Origin: Bombella saccharophila
Lineage (GTDB): Bacteria; Pseudomonadota; Alphaproteobacteria; Acetobacterales; Acetobacteraceae
DNA length: 64,000 nucleotides
NCBI RefSeq assembly: GCF_026385475.1
Contig: NZ_JANIDW010000001.1
Coordinates: 434,001 to 498,000 of the forward strand
Direction of reading: 5' to 3'
Shown: positions 7,417 to 17,671 of the stretch, piece by piece
Layout: every line of letters begins with the position of its first letter
Numbering within the stretch: the first letter of the stretch is position 1
Program-made: the position numbers and the translations under genes
Notes under the pieces: model-generated
The model's input: the letters and a program-made list of their open reading frames with translations, nothing else
The model's database searches: none
What the model was told of the DNA's origin: nothing

Positions 7417-10400
7417 ATGCACGCTGAAGATTCTGCCATGGCGTCTTTTGGTCCGACTATCTGGGGTGTGCCAGATGGCGCGGTGGCGTTTTTGCTGCGT
7501 CAGCGTTTGTCAGAGCATCAAGGGACGATTGTGCATGTCGCTCATGATGATGCCGCTTTAGCGTCCCTGGCTGATATGCTGAGTTGGCTTGTGCCAGAGG
7601 TAATGGTGCTGCGCTTTCCTGCGTGGGATTGCCTACCTTATGATCGTATCTCGCCTAATCCGTCCATCGTTGCAGAGCGTACAGCAACCTTAAGCCATTT
7701 ATTGGAGCCCGCACCGCCCACAGGCCGGATTGTGCTGACGACAATCCATGCGATGATTCAACGTGTACCGCCGCGTGCCGCTTTTGCGGGCCAGACACTC
7801 CACATCAAACGTGGTGATATGGTGGAGGCTAATCACCTTGCTGAGCAGCTGGTGGGGAATGGCTATAGCCGTGTTGATACCGTGATGGAGCGCGGCGAAT
7901 TTGCTATGCGCGGGAGCATCTTCGACCTCTATCCCGCTGATGCGGGGGAGCCTGTGCGGCTCGATTTCTTCGGAGATGAGGTTGATAATATCCGTAATTT
8001 TGATGCTGCAACCCAGCGTTCGACAGAGGCGCGGGAGGGGTTCAGCCTTACGCCCGTGTCGGAATATGCATTGGATAAAGCCAGCCTAAGCCGTTTTCAG
8101 ACAGGATGGCGGGATGTGTTTGGCAGCGGTGCGATGGAGGATGTGCTGTACCGGCAATTATTGGAGGGACGCCGGGCCAGCGGGGCAGAGCATTATCTAC
8201 CGCTTTTTCATGATGGTGATGGCCATCATATGGAAACTTTGTTGGATTATCTGCCAGATGCCGCGGTGAGTTTTGAGCGTGAGACGCCAGAGATTCTTAT
8301 CGCCCGGTTGGAGATGATTGCCGACCATTACCAAGCGCGTTGCGCGGCGGGGCATGAGGGGGAGCTGCCTTACCGGCCCCTACCGCCGCATCGTTTATAT
8401 CTCAATCGCCATGGGTGGGAAGGGATGTTGAAGGGCCATCCCGCCGTCCTATTATCACCCTTTGCGCGCCCTGATGGAGCTGAGGGGATAGAGGCGGGCT
8501 ATAAGCCGGGGCCTGTTTTTGCCAGCATGGGCGGCGCGGGGCGAGAAGGGATTTTTCAGCAATTTGCAACCCATGTGCAAGCATGGGCGAAAGAGGGGCG
8601 GCGCACTTACCTAACGGCATGGAGCAATGGCTCGCGGGAGCGGATTGCGACCCTCTTACGCGATCATGATATTGCGTGTGAGAGCTTTGAAGGCTGGCCC
8701 GAGGCCGCAGCTATGGCGCGTGGGGCGGTTGGGCTGGTTGTTCTGGGGCTAGAGCGTGGCTTTACGGGGGGAAGGGTCGCCTTTGTCTCCGAGCAAGATT
8801 TATTAGGAGAGAGGTTAGCCCGCCCACCAAGGCGGCGGCGAAAGGGTCAAGATTTTATCACCCAAATTGGCGAAATTGCCGAGGGTGACCTTGTCGTCCA
8901 TGAGGAATACGGCATTGGGCGTTATGTTGGGCTAGAGACCGTGCGCGAAGGGCGTGTAGCGCATGATTATCTCTCCATCCTTTATGATGGGGAGCAACGC
9001 TTGCTTCTGCCTGTGGAGAATATCGACTTGCTTAGCCGGTTTGGCTCCGAGCAAGGGACGGTGCAGCTTGATAGGCTAGGTGGGACATCATGGCAGGCGC
9101 GTAAGGCGAAGATGAAGACACGCCTGCGCGAAATGGCCGGGGAGCTGATTCGCACCGCAGCGGCACGGGCGATGAAGGAGGCCCCCATCATGGCTCCCGC
9201 AGAGGGGTTGTGGGATGAGTTCTGCGCGCGCTTTCCTTTTATGGAGACGGAGGACCAATCGCGCGCGATTGCCGATGTGTTGGAGGATTTAAGTAGCGGC
9301 AAGCCGATGGACCGCCTCGTTTGTGGGGATGTCGGCTTTGGTAAGACAGAAGTCGCCTTACGCGCGGCGTTTGTCGCAGCTCTTTCTGGTATGCAAGTGG
9401 CTGTCGTGGTGCCCACAACCTTGCTCGCACGGCAGCATTATCTTGGCTTTAAACAGCGTTTTGAAGGGCTACCTGTGCGGGTAGAGCAGCTCTCACGCAT
9501 GGTGAGCGCAAAAGAAGCCACAAAAGTGCGCGATGGGTTGGCTGATGGCACGGTGGATATTGTCATCGGGACTCATGCGCTCCTCTCCAAAGCAGTGTCT
9601 TTTGAGCGGCTAGGGATGCTGATTATTGATGAGGAACAGCATTTCGGCGTGGCGCATAAAGAGAAGTTGAAAGCCATGCGCGAGGATGTCCATGTGCTGA
9701 CCCTCTCCGCAACCCCGCTTCCCCGCACGCTTCAGCTATCGCTCTCTGGTGTGCGGGAGATGAGCCTGATTGCCACCCCGCCGACAGACCGGCTCTCGGT
9801 CCGTACCTTCATCACGCCTTTTGATAAAGTGATGATTCATGAAGCCATTCAGCGAGAACGCTTCCGCGGGGGGCAGATTTTCTGCGTTGTGCCGCGTTTA
9901 TCGGATATGCGGCATATGGCAGAGCGGCTTAAAGAGATTGTGCCAGATGCCCGCATTACCGAGGCGCATGGCCGCCTCACCCCCACCGAGCTAGAAACGG
10001 TGATGACGGAGTTTTCGGAGGGGAAGTACGATATTCTGCTCTCCACCAATATTGTGGAAAGCGGCTTGGATATGCCGCGTGTTAATACGATTATCATTCA
10101 CCGGGCGGATATGTTTGGCCTTGGCCAGCTTTATCAGCTTCGTGGTCGTGTAGGGCGGGCCAAACAGCGTGGTTATGCCTATCTGACATGGCCACAAACG
10201 CATGTATTATCCTCCTCTTCCATCAAACGCTTAGAGATTATGCAGACGTTGGATTCCTTGGGGGCAGGCTTTACGCTCGCCTCGCATGACCTCGATTTAC
10301 GCGGGGCGGGGAACCTCTTAGGCGATGAGCAATCAGGCCATATTCGGGAGGTGGGGATCGAGCTGTATCAACAGATGCTGCAAGATGCGGTGACGGATTT

Positions 10401-10911
10401 GCGGCGGATGCGTGATGAGAGCGATGAGGAGGATATAGGCTGGACACCGAACATCATTCTCGGTTTGGCTGTCCTCTTGCCGGAGGATTATGTAAAAGAC
10501 CTGCCTGTTCGGCTTGGTCTATATCGCCGCATCGCCGCTTTGAAGGACGAAGCTGATGTGGATGCGATGCGGGTAGAGCTGGTGGATCGCTTCGGCCCGC
10601 TGCCCCAAGAGGTAGAAAATCTGCTTGATGTTGTGATGATTAAAAAACTCTGCCGCGATACCGGGGTGGAGCGGCTGGAGGCTGGCCCTAAAGGCATGGT
10701 GCTTCAGTTCCGCAAGAATAAGTTTGCTAATCCAGATGGGTTAATCCGCTGGGCTGCGCGGAATGAGAAAGCCGGGGTGAAGATACGCCCGGACCATAAG
10801 CTTGCGATGGTGCGGGAGATGACAAACGCCGTACGCATTAACATGGCGCGGAAAATCCTCGCTTCTCTGGGTAAATTGCTGGAGAAAGCGCACCAGAGTG
10901 ATGCGGCTTGA
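7417..10911 (+). CDS. mfd: Transcription-repair coupling factor Mfd
   Basis: Mfd removes RNA polymerase stalled at DNA lesions and recruits UvrA. The 1164-residue product is full length. It has the N-terminal UvrB-homology region (VMERGEFAMRGSIFDLYP), the RNA polymerase-interacting domain with VHEEYGIGRYVGL, the RecG-like translocase core with Walker A GDVGFGKTE near residue 636, the DEEQHFGV box and QLRGRVGR, and a C-terminal TRCF domain. The ATG at 7417 follows AGGGGAG by nine bases; the TTG directly before it is not needed. uvrC, the later partner in excision repair, also lies in this window. Confidence 0.96.
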   Translation: MHAEDSAMASFGPTIWGVPDGAVAFLLRQRLSEHQGTIVHVAHDDAALASLADMLSWLVPEVMVLRFPAWDCLPYDRISPNPSIVAERTATLSHLLEPAPPTGRIVLTTIHAMIQRVPPRAAFAGQTLHIKRGDMVEANHLAEQLVGNGYSRVDTVMERGEFAMRGSIFDLYPADAGEPVRLDFFGDEVDNIRNFDAATQRSTEAREGFSLTPVSEYALDKASLSRFQTGWRDVFGSGAMEDVLYRQLLEGRRASGAEHYLPLFHDGDGHHMETLLDYLPDAAVSFERETPEILIARLEMIADHYQARCAAGHEGELPYRPLPPHRLYLNRHGWEGMLKGHPAVLLSPFARPDGAEGIEAGYKPGPVFASMGGAGREGIFQQFATHVQAWAKEGRRTYLTAWSNGSRERIATLLRDHDIACESFEGWPEAAAMARGAVGLVVLGLERGFTGGRVAFVSEQDLLGERLARPPRRRRKGQDFITQIGEIAEGDLVVHEEYGIGRYVGLETVREGRVAHDYLSILYDGEQRLLLPVENIDLLSRFGSEQGTVQLDRLGGTSWQARKAKMKTRLREMAGELIRTAAARAMKEAPIMAPAEGLWDEFCARFPFMETEDQSRAIADVLEDLSSGKPMDRLVCGDVGFGKTEVALRAAFVAALSGMQVAVVVPTTLLARQHYLGFKQRFEGLPVRVEQLSRMVSAKEATKVRDGLADGTVDIVIGTHALLSKAVSFERLGMLIIDEEQHFGVAHKEKLKAMREDVHVLTLSATPLPRTLQLSLSGVREMSLIATPPTDRLSVRTFITPFDKVMIHEAIQRERFRGGQIFCVVPRLSDMRHMAERLKEIVPDARITEAHGRLTPTELETVMTEFSEGKYDILLSTNIVESGLDMPRVNTIIIHRADMFGLGQLYQLRGRVGRAKQRGYAYLTWPQTHVLSSSSIKRLEIMQTLDSLGAGFTLASHDLDLRGAGNLLGDEQSGHIREVGIELYQQMLQDAVTDLRRMRDESDEEDIGWTPNIILGLAVLLPEDYVKDLPVRLGLYRRIAALKDEADVDAMRVELVDRFGPLPQEVENLLDVVMIKKLCRDTGVERLEAGPKGMVLQFRKNKFANPDGLIRWAARNEKAGVKIRPDHKLAMVREMTNAVRINMARKILASLGKLLEKAHQSDAA

Positions 10912-10947
10912 AACATCTCTTGGAAGGGAGCGGGATAATCAAGGAAA

Positions 10948-11739
10948 TCAGAGTTCATCACGGAAGCCAGTGGCGATGACGTAAAGCTCGCTCGATTCCT
11001 TACGGGAGGCAGGCGGTTTGACGTGCTTTACAACGGCGAAGTTGCGCTTCATCAGGTCTAGCATCTCTTTTTCTGACCCCCCTTGGAAGACTTTTGCAAT
11101 AAAGGCGCCGTCCTTAGCGAGGATTTTTAAGGCGAAGTCGAGAGCATTTTCAGCTAAGGCCATAATGCGGATATGATCAGTTGCAGCATGGCCTGTGGTG
11201 TTAGGTGCCATATCGGACATCACAAGGTCTGCACGCCCGCCAAGCATGTTTTGGAGCCGCTCTGGCATGTCGGCTTCCATAAAATCCCCTTCGATGATGT
11301 CGGCCCCCGGTACGGGGTCCACTGGTAGTAAGTCCACCCCAATGACCTTAGCCGCCCCGCGCTTAACGGCAATCTGCGCCCAGCCCCCCGGTGCGGCACC
11401 CAGGTCCACCACGCGGCTACCGGGTTTGATAAAGTGGAAGCGGTCATCCATCTCCAGCAATTTGAAGGCCGCGCGGGACCGCCAGCCTTGTTGGCGTGCC
11501 GCACTGACGTAGGGGTCATTTAATTGGCGATTGAGCCAGCGTTGCTGGGCAGGGGTGCGCCCACGGGCTTTGCGTAGTTTGACGGTCTGCGTCCGTAAGG
11601 TTTGGGAGGCAGAGGCATCATCGGCGGGGTCGCGCGTGCCGGGTGTGCGTGAGTGACGCAAGGGCTTGCCGGGAACACGTTTTGCGGCTCGCTCTTTAGC
11701 AGGGCGGCGGGATGAAGGAGGCGTATCTTTTGGGCTCAT
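10948..11739 (-). CDS. rlmE: 23S rRNA (uridine-2'-O-)-methyltransferase RlmE
   Basis: RlmE (FtsJ/RrmJ) methylates U2552 of 23S rRNA late in large-subunit assembly. The SAM-binding motif DLGAAPGGW and the K-D-K-E catalytic tetrad are present: Lys in RSRAAFKLLEM, Asp in SDMAPNTTG, Lys in AKVFQGG and Glu in SSELYV. I favour the ATG at 11739, which gives 263 residues with a basic, disordered N-terminal tail of about 60; an ATG at 11838 would add 33 more and neither has a convincing ribosome site. The tail is longer than in E. coli RlmE, as is usual in alphaproteobacteria. The gene converges with mfd, with only 36 bases between stops. Confidence 0.92.
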   Translation of the reverse strand: MSPKDTPPSSRRPAKERAAKRVPGKPLRHSRTPGTRDPADDASASQTLRTQTVKLRKARGRTPAQQRWLNRQLNDPYVSAARQQGWRSRAAFKLLEMDDRFHFIKPGSRVVDLGAAPGGWAQIAVKRGAAKVIGVDLLPVDPVPGADIIEGDFMEADMPERLQNMLGGRADLVMSDMAPNTTGHAATDHIRIMALAENALDFALKILAKDGAFIAKVFQGGSEKEMLDLMKRNFAVVKHVKPPASRKESSELYVIATGFRDEL

Positions 11740-11876
11740 AATGCGAGAAGATAAGCCCTTCCTCCATATCTGCAAAGGCCGCTTCGTCTTTTTGTTGCTG
11801 TAAGAGGCTTTTTGCTTGTAAGGGGCTGGCAGAGACATTGTGTTAGCCGTTGCACTAGAGAAGATAAGGGCATTTT

Positions 11877-12899
11877 GTGAGACAATTTTACGCCGCCTTT
11901 ATGGTTGCAGCCTTCGCCTTATGTATAGGGGCAGGCTTAGGATATTGGCAGACAGCGAGCCTTACCGGGGTGCTTATGGGGGTAGAGGCTGTAGCGATTC
12001 TAGCCCTGATGGAAACTGCTGAATCCATGGATAATGCGATTGTCGATTACGGTATTCTCAAAACCATGTCTCCACAATGGCAACGCCGTTATATGAGTTG
12101 GGGGATGCCGATTTCAGTTTTAGGGATGCGGTTTCTTTTCCCCATTCTGCTTGTGGCTATTGTCGCAGGGCTTTCCCCGTGGCAAGCGGCGCGTTTGGCG
12201 GTGATGGAGCCGCAGCGTTATGCCCATATCATGCTCGGTGCGCGGGATATGATTGCCTCTTTTGGTGGGGCATTCCTCCTCCTCATCGCGCTGAATTACT
12301 TTTTAGATGATGATAAAACCCATCATTGGGTTACATGGGTGGAAAAGCCAGTAGCACGGCTTGGTGGGGTCCCCGCCTTGCCTGTGGGGGTGACATTAGC
12401 GGTGCTGATGGGGGTAAGCCGTTTGATGGGCCCCGGGCATGACCCGTTAGCCTTTCTCTTTTGGGGCTGTGGGGGGATTGTTGCCTATATATTGGGCAAA
12501 GAAGGTCTCGTCTGGTTGATTGGTGAGCCCGGTGCGGCCCCCCTTATGATGAAGGGCGGCTTGCTTAGCTTCCTCTACCTAGAGTTTATTGATGCGAGCT
12601 TCTCCTTTGATGGTGTCATTTCGGCGTTTGCTATTACGACAGACCCTATCACAATCGCCCTTGGCCTTGGTGTGGGGGCCATGTTTGTACGGTCTATGAC
12701 CCTCTCCATGCTGAAAACGAACGCTTTGGCAGAGTATGTTTATGTAGAGCATGGGGCGTTTTATACCATCCTTATTCTGTCTCTTTTGATGCTATGTGGC
12801 GTGTTGGTCTCTGTGCCAGAATGGATAACGGGGCTGGTCGGGCTATTATTGATAGGCGGGGCCTTTTTGGCGAGCATAGCCCAGAGGCGTTCGGGCTGA
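11877..12899 (+). CDS. TerC-like integral membrane protein, DUF475 family
   Basis: This 340-residue protein starts with GTG seven bases after AAGG. It has about nine hydrophobic segments. Two conserved acidic motifs face each other across the sequence: ESMDNAIVDY near residues 49-58 and EFIDASFSFDGVI in the second half, the paired ExxxDN / ExxDxSFSxDG pattern of the DUF475 branch of the TerC/LysE-like superfamily. Members are linked to metal ion transport or tellurium-resistance loci, but the substrate of this branch is not established and I infer only an inner-membrane cation-related role. It diverges from rlmE and is followed by tRNA-Gln. A second, shorter TerC relative sits at 48.9-49.5 kb. 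Confidence 0.75.
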   Translation: MRQFYAAFMVAAFALCIGAGLGYWQTASLTGVLMGVEAVAILALMETAESMDNAIVDYGILKTMSPQWQRRYMSWGMPISVLGMRFLFPILLVAIVAGLSPWQAARLAVMEPQRYAHIMLGARDMIASFGGAFLLLIALNYFLDDDKTHHWVTWVEKPVARLGGVPALPVGVTLAVLMGVSRLMGPGHDPLAFLFWGCGGIVAYILGKEGLVWLIGEPGAAPLMMKGGLLSFLYLEFIDASFSFDGVISAFAITTDPITIALGLGVGAMFVRSMTLSMLKTNALAEYVYVEHGAFYTILILSLLMLCGVLVSVPEWITGLVGLLLIGGAFLASIAQRRSG

Positions 12900-12937
12900 T
12901 GGGATAGATGAGGGGGGGGAAAAACGTGCCTGCCCTC

Positions 12938-12966
12938 TTGCGCCTGAAAATGAATGACGTTAGAAA
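12938..12966 (+). promoter_or_regulatory. Sigma-70-type promoter for tRNA-Gln
   Basis: TTGCGC (12938-12943), a 17-base spacer and TAGAAA (12961-12966) place a start site about 12-14 bases before the tRNA, a good fit for a short tRNA leader. Confidence 0.5.
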
Positions 12967-12986
12967 CCCGACTGCATACACCGCCT

Positions 12987-13060
12987 TGGGAGATAGTTTA
13001 GCGGTAGAACTACCGGCTCTGACCCGGTCAGCCCTGGTTCGAATCCAGGTCTCCCAGCCA
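12987..13060 (+). tRNA. tRNA-Gln, anticodon CUG
   Basis: The 74-base gene folds into a full cloverleaf. The acceptor arm TGGGAGA pairs with TCTCCCA (13050-13056), with a G discriminator and an encoded CCA end. The anticodon stem ACCGG/CCGGT encloses the loop CTCTGAC, giving anticodon CTG (reads CAG), and the T arm CTGGTTCGAATCCAG is canonical. The U1-A72 pair is typical of bacterial glutamine tRNAs. Confidence 0.95.
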
Positions 13061-13096
13061 GTTATCTTAGCTTAAATGATGCACAAGTTCGCTTAA

Positions 13097-13127
13097 CATA
13101 CGCTTCAGATTTGCGTATCAGCGTATG
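13097..13127. promoter_or_regulatory. Inverted repeat upstream of hemN, possible operator
   Basis: CATACGC (13097-13103) and GCGTATG (13121-13127) form a perfect 7-base inverted repeat, with a further direct GCGTAT copy at 13113-13118. It sits about 50 bases before the hemN start. It does not match the FNR consensus TTGAT-N4-ATCAA. Confidence 0.3.
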
Positions 13128-13175
13128 CCGCTGTAAGGGAGGGCTCCCTTCTTCAAGGTTGGAGCATGGCACGAT

Positions 13176-14564
13176 ATGGCTGCAAAAATCTCATCTGATT
13201 TAATAGCGCGTTATGCGGGCAATCTGCCGCGTTATACCAGCTACCCAACCGCTGTTAGCTTCACTGATGCTATTGGCCCGCAAGATGTGGCAAGCTGGCT
13301 AAAGGCTTTGCCGGCTGAGCAATCGGTCTCGCTTTATTTTCATGTCCCTTTTTGTGATGAGCTATGCCGCTTTTGTGCCTGTAATACGGCTGTGATGCGG
13401 CAGGAGGAGGGACGCAAGGCATATGGGGCGTTATTGCTAGAGGAGATGCGCCGCGTTATCGCCCTGATAGGGCAAGGCCGCCTTGTACGGCATCTTCATT
13501 TTGGGGGAGGGACGCCGACAACCTTACCGCAGGATGTTTTGCGGGAGGTCATGGCCGCTGTGCGTAGGGCGTTCCAGATAGCTCCAGATGCAGAGTTGGC
13601 TATGGAGATGGACCCGCGTCATGTTCCAGAGGGGATGTTGCCACTCTTGGCGGAGTTGGGGTTTAATCGCATCAGCTTTGGAGTGCAGGACCTTAACCCA
13701 CGCGTACAAGAGACATGCGGGCGCGTACAATCTTATGAGCAAACTCTCGCCTGTGTGCAGCAAGCCCATGCTGCCGGGGTGCATGGGGTGAATATCGACC
13801 TCATCTATGGTCTGCCTTATCAAACGGTGGAGAGTGTGAAGGACACCGCCCAACGCATTGTGGCCATGCGACCAGATAGATTAGCTGTTTTTGGTTATGC
13901 TCATGTCCCGTGGAAGCAGAAACGCCAGCAACTCATCCCTCAGGAGGCCTTACCCGGTACGGAGGAGAGGGTTGAGCAAGCGGCGATGATTGATCACGTC
14001 TTGGTAGAGGCGGGCTATAAGCCCATTGGGCTAGACCATTACGCCCATCCAGATGATGCAATGGCGCGCGCTTATGAGGCCGGGACACTGCATCGGAACT
14101 TCCAAGGCTATACGATTGATTCCTCACCTGTTTTGCTGGGGATGGGGGCCTCGTCTATCTCCATGACGCCAGAGGGATATTATCAGAATATCCCCTCCAC
14201 AGCCGCTTATGGCCGTGCTTTGAAGGAGCAAGACGGCTTGCCCATCGCCCGCGGTGTCTTTCGCACACAAGATGATCGTTGGCGGGGGAGGGTGATTGAG
14301 ACCATCATGTGCCTCTCTGCTGTGGACCTTACCCCTTATATTCCAGAAGGGCAGGCTCTAAGTCAGGCTTTTGCTGCGGAGCTAGAGGCGTTACGCTCTT
14401 TTGAGGAAGATGGGTTGATTCACTGGCAAGGGAATCACCTTAGCCTGACAGAAAAGGGCAAGCCTTTCCTCCGGCATGTGGCAGCGGTGTTTGATGCACG
14501 GCAGAAAGAGCTTGCCGCAAAGCAAACAGGCCAAGCGACGCCGCGTTTTTCGGCTTCATTGTGA
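13176..14564 (+). CDS. hemN: Oxygen-independent coproporphyrinogen III dehydrogenase
   Basis: HemN decarboxylates coproporphyrinogen III to protoporphyrinogen IX without oxygen, using radical SAM chemistry. The 462-residue length fits true HemN rather than the shorter HemW. The 4Fe-4S motif is C60-x3-C64-x2-C67 followed by C69, as in E. coli HemN; HFGGGTPT and the N-terminal RYTSYPTA segment that HemW lacks are also present. GGAG lies 11 bases before the ATG. The gene stands alone between tRNA-Gln and guaB with an inverted repeat upstream. Together with hemB at 57 kb it shows a haem pathway; no oxygen-dependent HemF is in the window. Confidence 0.93.
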   Translation: MAAKISSDLIARYAGNLPRYTSYPTAVSFTDAIGPQDVASWLKALPAEQSVSLYFHVPFCDELCRFCACNTAVMRQEEGRKAYGALLLEEMRRVIALIGQGRLVRHLHFGGGTPTTLPQDVLREVMAAVRRAFQIAPDAELAMEMDPRHVPEGMLPLLAELGFNRISFGVQDLNPRVQETCGRVQSYEQTLACVQQAHAAGVHGVNIDLIYGLPYQTVESVKDTAQRIVAMRPDRLAVFGYAHVPWKQKRQQLIPQEALPGTEERVEQAAMIDHVLVEAGYKPIGLDHYAHPDDAMARAYEAGTLHRNFQGYTIDSSPVLLGMGASSISMTPEGYYQNIPSTAAYGRALKEQDGLPIARGVFRTQDDRWRGRVIETIMCLSAVDLTPYIPEGQALSQAFAAELEALRSFEEDGLIHWQGNHLSLTEKGKPFLRHVAAVFDARQKELAAKQTGQATPRFSASL

Positions 14565-14664
14565 GATAGAAGGGTCATAGTGGCGGATTTTCTTTGCCTC
14601 CCTTTGCAGAGTGCGTTATGAGACCCTGCCAACGGCTTAAAACCTATCAATAGGGTTAGGCTGA

Positions 14665-16194
<1,530 letters not shown>

Positions 16195-16242
16195 GGTGAT
16201 TTTTCCCTTTCCTGAAGGACGGAAACAGGGTAGGCGGGGGCC

Positions 16243-17556
16243 ATGACCCCCGCTGCTCGTCTCTCTGGTGCGATTGATCTGCTTTGTGCGATTCAAAATG
16301 CGCCTCATCGTCCGGCTGATGCCGTGGCTAATAACTTCTTCCGCGAACGCCGCTATATTGGTGGCGGGGATCGCAGGGCTATCTCGACCTTAGCGTGGGA
16401 TGTGCTGCGGGCGTGGCGGCGGCTGCATTGGCATTTACGGGCAGAGTTACGGTACCGGCATGAGGATATTTCCCCACGGCTTTTATGCGCGGCGATGCTG
16501 CATTTTGTGGGGCAGCCTTTATCCTCCATTCAGGCGTTATTTAGTGGGGAGCGTTACGCGCCAGCCCCATTGAGTGAGCGTGAATATGCGATGCTGGCGG
16601 CATTAGAGGGCCAATCCATCACAGATGAGAAACAATCCCTCCCTGTCAGGTTGGAATATCCTGATTGGTTGCACCCTTATTTAGAGCGTGATTTCGGTGA
16701 GCGATTGGAGGAGGAAATGCGTGCCCTCATGGGGGCTCCAACGCTCGACCTCCGCGTGAATCTGCTGAAAGGAACGCGTGAGGAAGCCTTGCGCCGCCTT
16801 AAGCGGGAAGGGTTTGATGGGCAGCCAACGCCTCTCTCCCCTTGGGGGATTCGCCTTGAGGGTCGCCAGCCCATTACCGCTGCGGCACCTTTTCGGGATG
16901 GTCTGGTAGAGATTCAGGATGAAGGAAGCCAGCTCATCGCTGCGGCGGTTGATGCTCGCCCTGGCGAGCGGTTGCTTGATTATTGCGCTGGTGCGGCGGG
17001 AAAGACCTTAGCCATTGCCATGACGATGGAAAATAAGGGTCAAATTGTCGCATGTGATGTCTCCTCTATACGGTTGGAGGGGGCTGTAAAGCGGTTGCGC
17101 CGGGCGGGTGTGCATAATGTGACGCGCCATCTCCTCAAAGAGGGAGATAAATGGGCCAAACGGCGGGAAGGACAGTTTGAGACGGTATTGGTCGATGCGC
17201 CTTGCTCTGGTACGGGAACATGGCGGCGTAACCCTGATGCACGGCTGCGGCTAAGTGAGACGGATGTACAAGAGCTTTGCGTAAAGCAAGCCGCTATTTT
17301 GGATATTGCCGCACGGCTTGTTCGCCCCGGTGGGAAATTGGTTTATGCCACATGCTCTCTCTTAGGAGTGGAGAATATCCAGCAGATAGAGGCCTTCCTT
17401 AAAAGACGGGCTGATTATCAGCCCCTCCCTTCAGCGCGGCGGTCTTTATTCTTGCCAGAGAGCTTGCGCCAAGATTCTGCCTTTGCCCTTACCCCCCATA
17501 GCTATGGGACAGATGGCTTTTTTGTTGCGGTGATGGAGCGTAGCGCACAAAATTGA
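16243..17556 (+). CDS. rsmB: RsmB/NOP-family 16S rRNA m5C methyltransferase
   Basis: The 437-residue protein has an N-terminal NusB-like RNA-binding domain (about 1-140) and a C-terminal SAM methyltransferase of the NOP2/Sun family. The two cysteines of the m5C mechanism are visible: C321 in DAPCSGTG and the nucleophile C371 in YATCSLL. The SAM motif reads DYCAGAAGKT, with Ala where most members have Gly. RsmB makes m5C967 of 16S rRNA in E. coli; assignment to RsmB rather than a paralogue rests on the NusB domain and is likely but not certain. It follows guaB by 48 bases and may share its transcript. Confidence 0.82.
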   Translation: MTPAARLSGAIDLLCAIQNAPHRPADAVANNFFRERRYIGGGDRRAISTLAWDVLRAWRRLHWHLRAELRYRHEDISPRLLCAAMLHFVGQPLSSIQALFSGERYAPAPLSEREYAMLAALEGQSITDEKQSLPVRLEYPDWLHPYLERDFGERLEEEMRALMGAPTLDLRVNLLKGTREEALRRLKREGFDGQPTPLSPWGIRLEGRQPITAAAPFRDGLVEIQDEGSQLIAAAVDARPGERLLDYCAGAAGKTLAIAMTMENKGQIVACDVSSIRLEGAVKRLRRAGVHNVTRHLLKEGDKWAKRREGQFETVLVDAPCSGTGTWRRNPDARLRLSETDVQELCVKQAAILDIAARLVRPGGKLVYATCSLLGVENIQQIEAFLKRRADYQPLPSARRSLFLPESLRQDSAFALTPHSYGTDGFFVAVMERSAQN

Positions 17557-17671
17557 GCCTCTTACAGCCTCATTAGCGTGATGGCGGAGCTTTTCTGCCA
17601 TGGAGCGTTTGTGTATTTATTGTGAGAATGGCTGATATTCGGCTACGCGCAATGGAGGAAATACGCTCCCT

